This document shows, piece by piece, positions 45,260 to 55,476 of a DNA stretch of 64,000 nucleotides. This stretch comes from Roseibium hamelinense. Its GTDB lineage: Bacteria > Pseudomonadota > Alphaproteobacteria > Rhizobiales > Stappiaceae. Both the position numbers and the translations under genes were made by a program. The notes under the pieces were generated by a model that saw only the letters and a list, made by a program, of their open reading frames with translations, was not told where the DNA came from and did not search any database. Location: positions 1 to 64,000 of the forward strand of contig NZ_VLLF01000011.1 in the NCBI RefSeq assembly GCF_007830545.1, in the 5' to 3' direction. Positions within the stretch are counted from its first letter, which is position 1. Every line of letters starts with the position of its first letter.

Positions 45260-48200
45260 ATGGAAACGCTGTTTTACAAGCAACCGCGGTTGGTGGCGCT
45301 CAGCCTGTTGGTCATCATTGCGGCCGGGCTGTCTGCGCTCGTCGGGATAGGGCGTCAAGAAGACCCTACAATCACAAATCTCTTCGCCACGGTCACGACT
45401 GTCTATCCCGGAGCAGACCCGGCCCGGGTTGAAGCCCTGGTCACCGAAAAGATCGAAGAGGAGCTGCGTGAAGTCGAAGAAATCGACGTTATTGAGTCGA
45501 CCTCAAGTTCTTCCATTTCGATCATTCAGATCGAGCTGCTCGATACTCTCAGCGAGAGCGTTATAGAACAGGCTTGGTCGGAGATTCGAGACAAGATATC
45601 GGACGCGACCCGTGAATTTCCGGCCGGTGTTCTGGAGCCCGAATTCAGCACCGAAGGGGCGGGGGCATTTGCCGCGATAAGTGCATTGGTTCCCGACCAT
45701 GACGGAGCGTCTCGAGCGGTTTTGAAGCGATATGCCGATGCGTTGTCCGACACACTCCGCAATGTGCCCGGTACAAAATCGGTCGAAATTTTCGGTGAGG
45801 TCGAGGAGGAAATTCTTGTCCGGATCGATCCTGCGGTACTGACATCCCTGTCGTTGTCAGTCGATCAGGTTGCAACTGCGATTTCGCAAGCGGACGCAAA
45901 AGTGCGCGCCGGACGTCTCCGCGGCCTGGAACGCGAACTCTTGATTGAAGTCGAGGGTGAAATTGCAGTGCTGGACCGCATCCGCCAAATCCCAGTTTCG
46001 ACCAGCCTATCGGGTATCGTGACGCGTGTGGGCGACATTGCAACCGTCGAAAAGGGCATCCGGGAACCGGTTGACGAATTGACCTTTGCGGCCGGCCAGC
46101 CGGCCGTGCTTGTTGCTGCAAAAATCGCAGACGGCCTGCAGGTGGATAGCTGGATGGAGCGGGTTCGGGAGCGCCTTGAGCGCTTCGAGGCCGACATGCC
46201 GTATTCAATTTCCCATGAACTTATATTCGATCAGAGCTTGTATACCATCGACCGGCTGAGTGGTGTGGGTCAGAATATTGCCATCGGGATGACGCTTGTC
46301 GTCGCTGTTCTGCTCATCACTATGGGTCTTCGGTCTGCTTTGATCGTCGCCATGGTCCTGCCGGTCGTCACGCTTGCGACCTTTTCGACGATGAGCATGA
46401 TCGGGTTGCCGCTGCACCAGATGTCATTGACGGGCCTGATCGTGGCGTTGGGACTGCTGGTTGACGCGGGGATCGTGATGACTGACGAGGTTGGCCAGGC
46501 CTTGCAGCGCGGGGAGAACCGGACCGAGGCAGTGCGTAAGGCTGTTCGCCGTCTGTTTGCCCCGCTGCTGGCTTCCACCGCGACAACGGCTCTGTCCTTT
46601 ATGCCAATGGCACTGTTGCCCGGACCTGCCGGCGATTTTGTCGGCTCAATCGCGATCGCGGTTATTATTATGCTGATTTGGTCGTTTGTCGTGGCGGTTA
46701 CGCTGACGGCGGCGATCGCCGGATGGGTGCTGCCAGCTACAGCTTCAAGCGCAGTGCAGCATCGTTTTATGCTGTCTTCACTTGTGTCTGTCCCGTTTCG
46801 GTGGTCGCTTCAGCTTGCCATGCGCAATCCGGCAAGTTCCGTTGTTTTGGCGTTGGTGTTGCCAATCACCGGCTTTTTGAGCATGCCGACGCTAACCGCT
46901 CAGTTCTTTCCAGGCGTAGATCGCGACCAATTTCATATCGAGGTTGAACTTTCCGAAGGAACCGCCATCGCCGATACGTCCAATACGGCACTTTCAATTG
47001 ACCTTTTTTTGGCCGGAACCGATGGAATTGAAAATGTTGCTTGGGTTGTCGGCAGAAGCGCACCGGCCTTTTACTACAATATCGTCGGCAACCGGGACCG
47101 GGCACCGGCGTTCGCACAGGCGTTGGTGACCAGCGCCTCCCCAGAAACGACTGCCCAGCTGGTGCCTTATCTGCAGTCCGCCCTTAACGGCCGTTTTCCG
47201 GAAGCCCGCATTCTGGTGCGCGACCTTGTTCAGGGGCCGCCTGTCGATGCTCCAGTAGAACTCCGGCTTGTCGGCCCGTCATTGGAGGTGTTGCGTGAGC
47301 GTGGGGAGGCATTGAGAGCGCTGGCAGCAAGGGTAGAAGAGGTCACAGTGGTGCGGACAACGCTTGACGGTGGTGCGCCACAGCTGAAATTCGCGGTCAA
47401 CGAAGACAAGGCTCGGCTTCTGGGGCTGGGCTTGTCGGATGTTGCCCGCCAGCTTGAAGCAACACTGGAAGGGGCGACTGGCGGCAGCTTGATTGAGGGA
47501 ACCGAGGAATTGCCGGTCCGCGTGCGTGTTGGCGATACGGCGCGCGGAAATCTCTCTCAGATCGCCAGCTTGCCGCTTTTGCCAGCAAACGCAGCCGCCT
47601 CAGATGAGGGGTACGCTGGAGTGCCGTTGTCGGCGATTGCCGATATCCGGATGGAGCCGTCGCAAGGGCAGGTGAACCGGCGCAATGGCGAGCGAACAAA
47701 TACCGTTCAAGCGTTTGTGCAGTACGGTGTTCTGCCCGAAGAAGCGCTCAAGAAATTGCAGGCTGAAATGGAGCTTGCCGGGTTCGCCGTTCCCGACGGA
47801 TACCGCATTGAGACCGGCGGTGATTCTGACGCTCGTGACGACACTTTGACCAATCTGATCGGGTCGCTGGGCCTGATCGTGCCGTTGTCGATTGCGGCCA
47901 TCGTTCTGACTTTCAACTCCTTCCGCCTGGCCGCTGTAACATTCGTAGTGGCGATTCTGTCAGCGGGTCTCAGTATCCTGGCGCTCGCCGTCTTCCAGTA
48001 CCCGTTCGGTATCAACGCGATCATCGGTGTGATCGGATCGATCGGGGTATCGATCAACGCGGCCATCATCATCCTAACGGGGATGCAGCAAAACGAGCGG
48101 GCTGTGAACGGCGATCAAGCTGCCATGGTCGAAGTCGTAATGGGCTCGGGCCGGCACATCATCTCTACGACGCTGACCACTTTCGGAGGTTTTTTGCCGC

Positions 48201-48430
48201 TAATTTTGGCGGGTGGTGGGTTTTGGCCGCCTTTTGCGATGTCGATTGCAGGAGGCGTGCTCTTGTCGACTGTAATCTCGTTCTACTTCGCACCGCCGAT
48301 GTTTGCACTTGTCTATGCGCGCAGAACAAAACCGAGTGACAATCTGGACCGGCAGGATCCCGGTCAGACACTTAGCCCGGCGCCAGAGCGTTGGCCGAAT
48401 GACAACCAGATGCGCCTCGCCGCGGAGTGA
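45260..48430 (+). CDS. RND efflux transporter permease subunit
   Basis: 1056 residues with the AcrB-type plan: TM1 near the N-terminus, a large periplasmic pore domain, a TM2-6 block (about 335-490), TM7 near 535, a second periplasmic domain, and TM8-12 (about 870-1025). The proton-relay Asp lies in VALGLLVDAGIVMTDEVGQA in TM4. The HAE-type second block has FPFGINAIIGVIGSIGVSIN-like residues (exactly YPFGINAIIGVIGSIGVS). The substrate is not predictable, but the TetR context favours toxic amphiphiles over metals. Confidence 0.94.
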   Translation: METLFYKQPRLVALSLLVIIAAGLSALVGIGRQEDPTITNLFATVTTVYPGADPARVEALVTEKIEEELREVEEIDVIESTSSSSISIIQIELLDTLSESVIEQAWSEIRDKISDATREFPAGVLEPEFSTEGAGAFAAISALVPDHDGASRAVLKRYADALSDTLRNVPGTKSVEIFGEVEEEILVRIDPAVLTSLSLSVDQVATAISQADAKVRAGRLRGLERELLIEVEGEIAVLDRIRQIPVSTSLSGIVTRVGDIATVEKGIREPVDELTFAAGQPAVLVAAKIADGLQVDSWMERVRERLERFEADMPYSISHELIFDQSLYTIDRLSGVGQNIAIGMTLVVAVLLITMGLRSALIVAMVLPVVTLATFSTMSMIGLPLHQMSLTGLIVALGLLVDAGIVMTDEVGQALQRGENRTEAVRKAVRRLFAPLLASTATTALSFMPMALLPGPAGDFVGSIAIAVIIMLIWSFVVAVTLTAAIAGWVLPATASSAVQHRFMLSSLVSVPFRWSLQLAMRNPASSVVLALVLPITGFLSMPTLTAQFFPGVDRDQFHIEVELSEGTAIADTSNTALSIDLFLAGTDGIENVAWVVGRSAPAFYYNIVGNRDRAPAFAQALVTSASPETTAQLVPYLQSALNGRFPEARILVRDLVQGPPVDAPVELRLVGPSLEVLRERGEALRALAARVEEVTVVRTTLDGGAPQLKFAVNEDKARLLGLGLSDVARQLEATLEGATGGSLIEGTEELPVRVRVGDTARGNLSQIASLPLLPANAAASDEGYAGVPLSAIADIRMEPSQGQVNRRNGERTNTVQAFVQYGVLPEEALKKLQAEMELAGFAVPDGYRIETGGDSDARDDTLTNLIGSLGLIVPLSIAAIVLTFNSFRLAAVTFVVAILSAGLSILALAVFQYPFGINAIIGVIGSIGVSINAAIIILTGMQQNERAVNGDQAAMVEVVMGSGRHIISTTLTTFGGFLPLILAGGGFWPPFAMSIAGGVLLSTVISFYFAPPMFALVYARRTKPSDNLDRQDPGQTLSPAPERWPNDNQMRLAAE

Positions 48431-49384
48431 CTAAGCGCTGCTCCAGCGTGAAAACAGGGAAGTTGACAACGCGCGCGTTCCGTCGTCTTCGCGGATGACC
48501 AGTTCGCCGGATTCAAGCTGCCCCCCCTGTGTGGACAGGGTTTCGGCCATCAGCTCATGGATTGCCAGAAAGCTCGACCGGATCGCATAGGCGGTGAGGA
48601 TCATGAAAAGCGCGTCTTTGGCCATCAGCTGCTTGAGGTCGGACAACATGCCAGGAAGACTTGTGTAGAGATCCCAGACCTCCCCTTTCGGCCCGCGGCC
48701 ATATTTCGGCGGGTCCAGGATGATGCCGTCATAGGTGTTGCCGCGCCGCACCTCTCGGGCGACGAATTTCGACGCATCTTCGCAAATCCAGCGGATCGGG
48801 AGATCTTCCAGGCCGGAAAGTTCCTGGTTTTCCCGCGCGTATCCGATTGCTTTTTTCGAAGCATCGACATGTGTGACCTGCGCGCCGTCCGTTGCCGGAA
48901 GAAGTGACGCCAGTCCCGTATATCCGAACAAATTTAAGACTTTGAGAGGCCGTTCCGGCTGCTTTTCAAGCGCTGACTTGATCTTGCTGTTGACCCAGTC
49001 CCAGTGGGCGGCCTGCTCGGGAAAAACCCCCACATGTCGAAACGACATAAAGCGGCCATTATAGCGGACAGGCCCGTAAGCCATTGGCCAGGTTTCCGGC
49101 ACATTTCCGGCAAATTTCCATCGGCCTGGGCCCTCTTCTTCGGTATCGCCGGAAAAGACGGCGTCGGCCCTGTCCCATTGAGAAGGTTTCTTGCGCCGTT
49201 GACCCATCGCTTGAGGTTCCGGGCGAACGATTGTGTATCGGCCGTAGCGTTCCAGTTTCTGGCCTTCGCCCATGTCCAGAAGCTTATAGTCTTTCCAGCC
49301 CTTGGTTTCCAAAATGACTGGATAGGTCTGAACCGGAGGGCGTCCATAGTCGGCGAAGCGGGATGTGTGCGGCTGGTCGGACAA
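48431..49384 (-). CDS. Class I SAM-dependent methyltransferase, RlmI/RlmK-like
   Basis: 317 residues. The SAM motif is LKVLNLFGYTGLASLLPATD, followed by THVDASKKAIGYARENQELS. The catalytic-loop DPPKYGRGPKGEVW motif fits the 23S rRNA m5C/m2G methyltransferase relatives, where DPPxF/Y is typical. A short N-terminal region (YPVILETKGWKDYKLLDMGE) replaces the PUA domain of RlmI. The target is likely RNA, unproven. It converges with the RND gene with no gap, and is divergent from the GAF-Fis regulator. Confidence 0.85.
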   Translation of the reverse strand: MSDQPHTSRFADYGRPPVQTYPVILETKGWKDYKLLDMGEGQKLERYGRYTIVRPEPQAMGQRRKKPSQWDRADAVFSGDTEEEGPGRWKFAGNVPETWPMAYGPVRYNGRFMSFRHVGVFPEQAAHWDWVNSKIKSALEKQPERPLKVLNLFGYTGLASLLPATDGAQVTHVDASKKAIGYARENQELSGLEDLPIRWICEDASKFVAREVRRGNTYDGIILDPPKYGRGPKGEVWDLYTSLPGMLSDLKQLMAKDALFMILTAYAIRSSFLAIHELMAETLSTQGGQLESGELVIREDDGTRALSTSLFSRWSSA

Positions 49385-49645
49385 GAGGGTCTCGCTTGAG
49401 GCATTTGTTCACGGGTCGACGTGTCGAACACCGCCTGTTTGCGGCCTGACATAATCTCTCAATCGGCAAACCGCAAATTCTTCCGGTGCCAAGTTTGCAC
49501 GTCGCCGGAAGCTTGCGCTTGCCAAAATCCCCATAAGCCGGTCCGCCGCGGCAGGAATACTCAAAACCCTTTGACAATTCCGTAGCGTTTTGATCGACTT
49601 GCCATAAGCGAGACATAGATCCCGCTTCCGATGGAGGAGAGGTTA

Positions 49646-50611
49646 ATGCAGCCGGCGAGCCAGACCGGGTCCCATTCGGACCTTGTGGAAGCGACGGTTA
49701 AAGAAAGCGCGAGCGCCGCGTTTTCGGGGGTTGCCGCATCCTGGCGTCGTTCGATGCTGTATCATGGGCTGGATCCAAGCCAGTCACGGACGTTGGGTCA
49801 AGTTTCTGCGCACGAGCTCAAGCAAGCTCAGGATGCCGTTGGAAACCTCCTTTCTATCGCCCAGCCTACGCTTGACGGACTGTTCCGCTTGGCAGGACAG
49901 GCGGGCTGTTGCGTCGTTCTGACCGATGACCAGGGTTTGATCCTGTACTCCAACACCAAGCCGGGGGATGCAGATAGCTTCCGCAGCTGGGGGCTCACCG
50001 AAGGCGCGATCTGGAGCGAAGCGGTCGAAGGGACCAACGGCATTGGCACCTGCCTTGCCGAAAAAGCGCCGGTCGTTATTCATCAGACCCAACATTTTAG
50101 AGCACAAAACACCGACATGAGCTGCATGGGTGCGCCGATCTATGCGCCCGACGGCGAGATTCTCGCCGTGCTCGATGTTTCAAGCTGCAGGCGGGATATG
50201 GATCTCGCATTTGCACATGTGCTTGGCTCCGTGGTGACCGAAAGCGCGCGTGCGGTCGAAAGCGATTTGTTCCGTTCTGCCTTCAGTGGTGCCCGTATTC
50301 TCATGGCCGGTGAGCCGGGCAAAGCCGGTGTCACTCTCCTTGCTGTTGATGAGGACGACCTGGTCATAGGCGCGACGCGCCAGGCCCGCAAACTATACGG
50401 GCTTAACGATGACACGGTTGCGCAGCGCCCGCCGGTTGCGGATGTCCTGGATTTGAGCGAGCCGCTTTCTGCAGGAGGCGCAGCGCGGTCTGACTTGAGG
50501 CGGGCGCTTTATCGTCATGGCGGCAATGTTTCGGCCGCCGCCAGAGCTCTTGGTATCAGCCGGGCAACAATGTACCGGCGCATGAAGCGGTACGGCCTCG
50601 ACCAGAGCTAA
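49646..50611 (+). CDS. GAF-domain/Fis-type HTH regulator, AcoR-like without AAA+ domain
   Basis: 321 residues from ATG 49646, preceded by a purine-rich site (GGAGGAGAGG). After SASAAFSGVAASWRRSMLYH, an AcoR/DhaR-type N-terminus, comes a GAF domain (about 60-205; EAVEGTNGIGTCLAEKAPVV and SCMGAPIYAPDGEILAVLDV). The Fis-type HTH is at the very end (GGNVSAAARALGISRATMYRRMK). The sigma-54-interacting AAA+ ATPase of AcoR is absent, so it cannot activate sigma-54 promoters in the classical way. It lies directly upstream of coxG-S-L-M in the same direction and is the obvious candidate regulator. Confidence 0.88.
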   Translation: MQPASQTGSHSDLVEATVKESASAAFSGVAASWRRSMLYHGLDPSQSRTLGQVSAHELKQAQDAVGNLLSIAQPTLDGLFRLAGQAGCCVVLTDDQGLILYSNTKPGDADSFRSWGLTEGAIWSEAVEGTNGIGTCLAEKAPVVIHQTQHFRAQNTDMSCMGAPIYAPDGEILAVLDVSSCRRDMDLAFAHVLGSVVTESARAVESDLFRSAFSGARILMAGEPGKAGVTLLAVDEDDLVIGATRQARKLYGLNDDTVAQRPPVADVLDLSEPLSAGGAARSDLRRALYRHGGNVSAAARALGISRATMYRRMKRYGLDQS

Positions 50612-50654
50612 CCGGTGGAGATGAGAAGCCGAAGCAGGTTTTTGCGCTGCGAGA

Positions 50655-50672
50655 TGTGTCAGCTCTGATACA
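50655..50672. promoter_or_regulatory. Near-palindrome, candidate binding site of the GAF-Fis regulator
   Basis: TGTGTCAGCTCTGATACA is an 18-base dyad (TGTGTCAG / CTGATACA, one mismatch, 2-base centre). It sits 44 bases after the regulator stop and about 98 bases before the coxG start. TGT...ACA half-sites are typical for Fis-type HTH activators of this group. This is inference. Confidence 0.5.
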
Positions 50673-50769
50673 GTTGCCCTGCCGGCGGGGTGATCCCGCG
50701 TGGCGGAAAAAACACAAATTGCGCAGTCTTTACGCCCGGCTTCGGGTCTTTGGAGGATGTTTTTCGAAT

Positions 50770-51465
50770 ATGGATATGAGCGGCGAATACCGGATTCCGG
50801 CACCTCGTGAGACAGTCTGGGAAGCTCTGAACGATCCAGACATTTTGAGAGAGTGCATACCGGGCTGCGAGTCTTTGGAGATGACGAGCCCGACTGAAAT
50901 GACCGCGGCTGTCACGTCGAAGATCGGCCCCGTCAAAGCCAAATTCAAAGGGGCGGTGACCCTTGAAAACATTAATGCGCCGGAAAGCTACACGATCGCA
51001 GGAGAAGGCAAGGGTGGTGTTGCCGGCTTTGCTAAGGGATCCGCGGATGTTCATCTGGCCGAAGATGGGGCTGAAACGGTTCTGACATACACGGCCAAGG
51101 CGCAAGTTGGCGGCAAATTGGCCCAGCTGGGCAGCCGGCTCATTGATTCCACAGCGAAGAAAATGGCAGACGAGTTTTTCGGCAAATTCACGGAGAAGGT
51201 TGGCGGTACCTCGCAAGGAGCTTCTGCTTCTGCGGATGATCTCGATGCCGGCGTTGTCGAAGAAGCCAAGTCAATTTCGCTGGATCACGCAGCCGAAGAT
51301 GCTGTGAAAGCGGTGTCTGAGGCTGAGCATGCGGTCGAGGAGCGGCTGCACCAAGCCGAGGAAAACTTGGAGGCCGCAGCTGTCAAAGGCAGGTTCGGCG
51401 GTCCGATGGTTTGGGGTTTGATCGCGTTGGGCGCAGTGATCGTGGTTCTGGCGCTCTTGAATTGA
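50770..51465 (+). CDS. coxG: CoxG-family protein (SRPBCC fold) with C-terminal membrane anchor
   Basis: 231 residues from ATG 50770 (GGAGGA is 12 nt upstream, rather far; ATG 50776 is another option). The START/SRPBCC domain (about 1-150) has IPAPRETVWEALNDPDILRE, CIPGCESLE and GSRLIDSTAKKMADEFFGKF, as in carbon monoxide dehydrogenase subunit G. A helical linker (about 165-205) and one TM segment (about 210-231, GLIALGAVIVVLALL) follow. In Oligotropha CoxG helps attach CO dehydrogenase to the cytoplasmic membrane, which fits the anchor seen here. It is 89 bp before coxS. Confidence 0.88.
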   Translation: MDMSGEYRIPAPRETVWEALNDPDILRECIPGCESLEMTSPTEMTAAVTSKIGPVKAKFKGAVTLENINAPESYTIAGEGKGGVAGFAKGSADVHLAEDGAETVLTYTAKAQVGGKLAQLGSRLIDSTAKKMADEFFGKFTEKVGGTSQGASASADDLDAGVVEEAKSISLDHAAEDAVKAVSEAEHAVEERLHQAEENLEAAAVKGRFGGPMVWGLIALGAVIVVLALLN

Positions 51466-51554
51466 CGGCTCGCCGCGGCTTGGTGAGCGCCATATTTAGA
51501 AAAGGACTAGGGCGGCACAGATGACAATGTGAGGCCCATCAGAGGGAGAGTAGA

Positions 51555-52043
51555 ATGACAAAAGTTGCCATGACTTTGAATGGCAAGAAGGTGCAGGCGG
51601 ATGTGGAAGACCGCACACTTCTTGTGCACTACATTCGTGAGGCGCAGGGGCTGACAGGAACCCATGTCGGTTGCGATACATCGCAATGCGGAGCGTGCGT
51701 GGTGCATGTGAACGGAAAAGCGGTCAAGTCCTGTTCCATGTTGGCAGCGCAGGCCGCGGATGCGGAAGTGGTGACTGTCGAGGGGTTGGCAAAAGGTGGA
51801 GACCTGCATCCGGTCCAAGCCGCGTTTCGCGAACACCACGGTCTGCAATGCGGCTTCTGTACGCCGGGCATGATCATGACCGCGGTCGATATGATCAACC
51901 GGTACGGCGGAAACTTGGACGAGAAAACCATTCGCCACGAGCTGGAAGGCAATATCTGCCGCTGCACCGGCTACCAAAATATTGTGAAGGCGATCAAATC
52001 TGCCGCCGATCAAATGTCAGCCATGAAAACGGCTGCCGAGTAA
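51555..52043 (+). CDS. coxS: CO-dehydrogenase-type small subunit, two [2Fe-2S] clusters
   Basis: 162 residues, the usual length. The plant-ferredoxin-type cluster is at [20 protein letters not shown] with a fourth Cys in KSCSML. The second cluster is in [14 protein letters not shown] and [12 protein letters not shown]. It passes electrons from the molybdenum centre in CoxL to FAD in CoxM. First gene of the S-L-M order. Confidence 0.95.
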   Translation: MTKVAMTLNGKKVQADVEDRTLLVHYIREAQGLTGTHVGCDTSQCGACVVHVNGKAVKSCSMLAAQAADAEVVTVEGLAKGGDLHPVQAAFREHHGLQCGFCTPGMIMTAVDMINRYGGNLDEKTIRHELEGNICRCTGYQNIVKAIKSAADQMSAMKTAAE

Positions 52044-52087
52044 ACGCAGATAATACGTTGAACGCGCCCGAAGCAGCGCCCGGGAGG

Positions 52088-52108
52088 AGCTGGACGTACC
52101 GTCCAGCT
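52088..52108 (+). repeat. Perfect hairpin between coxS and coxL
   Basis: AGCTGGACG (52088-52096) and CGTCCAGCT (52100-52108) form a 9-bp perfect stem with a 3-base TAC loop, in the 141-bp gap between the genes. No T-run follows, so it is not an intrinsic terminator. It could stabilise or mark processing of the mRNA. Confidence 0.6.
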
Positions 52109-52184
52109 GGGCAGGTCTTCAGGATGGAGCGCACCATACCTTCTAGAGATGAGGACCGGCCAGTTCGGTTCGAGGGAGAGATCA

Positions 52185-54545
52185 ATGGGAGTTGAAGGCA
52201 TCGGGGCACGTGCCCTGCGCAAAGAAGACAAGCGGTTCATCACCGGTAAGGGCCGTTACACCGACGACATCGTTTTGCCGCGGATGGGATATGCGGCATT
52301 CGTTCGCTCACCGCATGCCCACGCGAAGGTGGTCAGCATTGATGCACGCGCAGCCTTGGAGATGCCAGGCGTCGATGCCGTGCTCACTGGGGACCAGCTG
52401 GTTGCGGACGGCATTGGGAACATCATCTGCGGCTGGATGATCCACTCCAAAGACGGGTCGCCGATGAACATGGGGGCCTGGCGCGCTCTGGAGCCGGAGA
52501 TCGTCCGCCACGTTGGCCAGGCTGTTGCTGTCGTGATTGCGGACAGCCAAGGCGAAGCAAAAGACGCCGCTGATGCTGTTGTCGTGGAGTATGAAGAGCT
52601 GCCGGCAGTCGTGGATCCGATTGCTGCCATGGCGGACGGAGCACCCCAACTTCACCCCGAGGCGGCAAACAATCTTATTTTTGACTGGGACATCGGTGAT
52701 GAGGCCGCGGTCAACGCCGCATTTGAACAGGCCGCGCATGTCACAAAGATGGAAGTTCACAACAATCGCCTGGTGCCGAACGCTATGGAACCGCGGGCGG
52801 CTGTTGCGGACTACAATGAGGCGGAAGAGCACCACACTCTCTATACCACTTCACAAAACCCGCATGTGGCGCGTCTGGTCCTGTCAGCATTTTACAACAT
52901 CGCGCCCGAGCACAAACTGCGGGTGATCGCACCGGACGTCGGCGGCGGGTTCGGTTCCAAAATCTACATCTATCCCGAAGAGATGGTGTGCCTATGGGCC
53001 TCCAAACGCGTCGGCCGTCCCGTAAAATGGGTGTGCGATCGCACGGAAGCATTCCTGACCGACGCCCATGGCCGTGACCACCGGTCCGAAGCTGAACTGG
53101 CATTGGATGCGGATAACAAGATCATCGCGTTCCGCGTCAAAACGGTCGCCAACCTTGGCGCCTACATGTCGTTGTTCTCCTCGTCTGTGCCGACCTACCT
53201 ATATGCAACGCTTTTGTCGGGGCAGTACGACATTCCCGCGATCCATTGCAATGTGAAGACGGTCTACACCAACACAACACCAGTCGATGCCTATCGGGGC
53301 GCTGGTCGGCCGGAGGCGACTTATCTGGTCGAGCGGATCATGGAGACGGCTGCGCGCGAGGTTGGCCTTTCGCCAGCCGATTTCCGGCGCAAGAATTTTA
53401 TCCGGTCGTTTCCGCACCAAACGCCGGTCATCATGTGTTACGACGCGGGTGATTATGACGCGACCCTCGACGCGGCCTTGAAGGCAATCGATTATGATGG
53501 CTTTGCGGCGCGCAAGGCGGAGGCAGCCTCACGCGGCAAACTGCGTGGCATCGGGATGTCTTGTTATATCGAGGCCTGCGGTATTGCGCCATCCGCGGCC
53601 GTGGGGTCGCTTGGTGCCGGCGTGGGTCTTTGGGAGTCAGCTGAAGTGCGGGTCAACCCGGTTGGTACAATTGAGGTGCTCACCGGCGCGCACAGCCACG
53701 GCCAGGGGCATGAGACTACCTTCGCTCAGCTGATTAGCGAACGGTTCGGCCTCGACACCGATGCCGTGTCAATCGTTCACGGTGACACGGACAAGGTCCA
53801 GTTTGGCATGGGCACTTATGGATCACGGTCCGGTGCGGTTGGTATGTCAGCAGTGGTCAAGGCCCTCGACAAGGTTGAGGAAAAAGCCAAAAAAATCGCT
53901 GCACACCTGATGGAGGCCGCAGAGGGTGACATTCAGATCGAGGGCGGCGAGCTCAAGGTCGCAGGAACGGACAAAAAGTTGACCTTCACCGAAGTCGCAC
54001 TGGCCGCCTACACCGCGCACAATCTGCCGGAAGGTATGGAGCCGGGGCTAAAGGAGGGCGCATTCTACGACCCGACAAACTTCACCTTCCCGTCCGGCAC
54101 CTATATCTGCGAAGTTGAAGTTGACCCGGAAACCGGCAAGACAGCAATCATCAGCTTCGTCGCAGCGGATGACTTCGGGAACATCATCAATCCAATGATC
54201 GTGGAAGGTCAGGTCCATGGTGGCTTGACGCAGGGCATCGGGCAGGCGCTTTTGGAAAATGCTGCTTATGATGAGAACGGCCAGCTGATCACCGCTTCCT
54301 ACATGGACTACTGCATGCCACGTGCGGACGATGTTCCATCCTATCAGCTGTCAACACACGTGACTGAGTGCCCGGGCAATCCGCTCGGAATGAAAGGTTG
54401 CGGGGAGGCTGGCGCAATCGGCTCTCCTCCGGCGGTTATCAATGCTATCACAGATGCGATCAACAACAACGACTTGACCATGCCGGCGACGCCTGAGCAG
54501 GTCTGGCAACTTTGTCAAGGCAGCATGAAAATGGCTGCCGAGTAA
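52185..54545 (+). CDS. coxL: Form II CO-dehydrogenase-type large subunit (molybdopterin enzyme)
   Basis: 786 residues from ATG 52185 (GAGGGAGAG upstream). It has the xanthine-dehydrogenase-family fold, with [20 protein letters not shown] at the start, [16 protein letters not shown] and the Mo-site Glu loop [17 protein letters not shown] near the end. The active-site loop reads AYRGAGR, the signature of form II (BMS) enzymes; form I CO dehydrogenases have AYxCSFR with the Cu-binding Cys. True CO oxidation by form II enzymes is doubtful, so another substrate is possible. It carries Mo-MCD. No coxD/E/F maturation genes are in the window. Confidence 0.95.
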   Translation: MGVEGIGARALRKEDKRFITGKGRYTDDIVLPRMGYAAFVRSPHAHAKVVSIDARAALEMPGVDAVLTGDQLVADGIGNIICGWMIHSKDGSPMNMGAWRALEPEIVRHVGQAVAVVIADSQGEAKDAADAVVVEYEELPAVVDPIAAMADGAPQLHPEAANNLIFDWDIGDEAAVNAAFEQAAHVTKMEVHNNRLVPNAMEPRAAVADYNEAEEHHTLYTTSQNPHVARLVLSAFYNIAPEHKLRVIAPDVGGGFGSKIYIYPEEMVCLWASKRVGRPVKWVCDRTEAFLTDAHGRDHRSEAELALDADNKIIAFRVKTVANLGAYMSLFSSSVPTYLYATLLSGQYDIPAIHCNVKTVYTNTTPVDAYRGAGRPEATYLVERIMETAAREVGLSPADFRRKNFIRSFPHQTPVIMCYDAGDYDATLDAALKAIDYDGFAARKAEAASRGKLRGIGMSCYIEACGIAPSAAVGSLGAGVGLWESAEVRVNPVGTIEVLTGAHSHGQGHETTFAQLISERFGLDTDAVSIVHGDTDKVQFGMGTYGSRSGAVGMSAVVKALDKVEEKAKKIAAHLMEAAEGDIQIEGGELKVAGTDKKLTFTEVALAAYTAHNLPEGMEPGLKEGAFYDPTNFTFPSGTYICEVEVDPETGKTAIISFVAADDFGNIINPMIVEGQVHGGLTQGIGQALLENAAYDENGQLITASYMDYCMPRADDVPSYQLSTHVTECPGNPLGMKGCGEAGAIGSPPAVINAITDAINNNDLTMPATPEQVWQLCQGSMKMAAE

Positions 54546-54559
54546 GCTTTTCAAAACCT

Positions 54560-54585
54560 CCGCGGCGGGAGCAGACCTGCCGCGG
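54560..54585 (+). repeat. Hairpin between coxL and coxM
   Basis: CCGCGGC (54560-54566) and GCCGCGG (54579-54585) form a perfect 7-bp GC-only stem with a 12-base loop, 15 bases after the coxL stop. No T-run follows. It is the second structured element in an intergenic gap of this operon. Confidence 0.55.
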
Positions 54586-54652
54586 GTTCAACTGAATTAA
54601 GACCAAATCCCGCGCGGCAGCGCTTGCCGCCGCCAAGAACTGGGAGAGGACC

Positions 54653-55453
54653 ATGTACGAAACAAACTATCACAGGGCCGGGACGCTGGATGAAGCGGCA
54701 AGCCTTTTCAGCAAGAGTGATGACCCGAAGTTTTTGTCAGGCGGCCAGACACTGATCGCGACCATGAAGCAGCGTCTCGCGGCGCCGTCCGACCTGATCG
54801 ACCTTGGTCATGTTCCCGAAATGCACGGCATCTGCGAAGACGGTGACGCCATTGCGATCGGTGCAACAACAACCCATTCCGAAGTTGCCGCGTCGGAGCT
54901 CGTCCGCTCAAAAATTCCGGGTTTGGCCAAACTCGCGAATGGCATTGGCGATCCGGCTGTGCGCCATATGGGGACGATTGGTGGGTCTGTTGCAAACAAT
55001 GATCCGGCTGCGGACTATCCGTCCGCGCTGGTGGCACTTGGAGCAACAGTATCGACAAACAAACGCAGCCTGCCGGCAGAGGACTTCTTTACCGGCATGT
55101 TCGACACTGCGCTGGAGGAAGACGAGATCATCGTCTCCGTGACTTTTCCAGTCGTAGAAAAGAGTGCCTACGCCAAATACCCGAACCCGGCGTCTCGCTA
55201 TGCAATGGCGGGGGTCTTTGTGGCCAAGCACAAGGACGGATCAGTCAAGGTCGCGGTGACGGGGGCCGGTCAGGATGGCGTGTTCCGTGTGGCGGCCATG
55301 GAAAGCGCGTTGTCGTCCAACTGGTCGGCTGATGCTGTTGCGGACATCAGTGTCAGCGCAGATGATATGATGGCCGATATTCACGGTTCTGCCGCCTACC
55401 GCGCAAATCTCGTAACGGTTATGGCAAAGCGGGCTTTGGAAGCCGCTGGCTGA
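54653..55453 (+). CDS. coxM: CO-dehydrogenase-type medium subunit (FAD-binding)
   Basis: 266 residues. The FAD motifs are FLSGGQTLIATMKQRLAAP and MGTIGGSVANNDPAADYPSA, both characteristic of the FAD subunit of molybdenum hydroxylases. The C-terminal CO-dehydrogenase flavoprotein domain follows (about 170-265, NPASRYAMAGVFVAKH). It accepts electrons from CoxS and passes them to quinone or another acceptor. It is the last gene of the operon, with a strong terminator after it. Confidence 0.94.
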   Translation: MYETNYHRAGTLDEAASLFSKSDDPKFLSGGQTLIATMKQRLAAPSDLIDLGHVPEMHGICEDGDAIAIGATTTHSEVAASELVRSKIPGLAKLANGIGDPAVRHMGTIGGSVANNDPAADYPSALVALGATVSTNKRSLPAEDFFTGMFDTALEEDEIIVSVTFPVVEKSAYAKYPNPASRYAMAGVFVAKHKDGSVKVAVTGAGQDGVFRVAAMESALSSNWSADAVADISVSADDMMADIHGSAAYRANLVTVMAKRALEAAG

Positions 55454-55476
55454 GCCAGACTATCTGCAAAAGAAAA

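Noticed and set aside
50690-50725. Sigma-54 promoter (GG...GC) upstream of coxG
   Set aside because: The GG and GC elements (TGGC, TTGC) are about 19 bases apart, not the required 12, and the regulator lacks an AAA+ domain.
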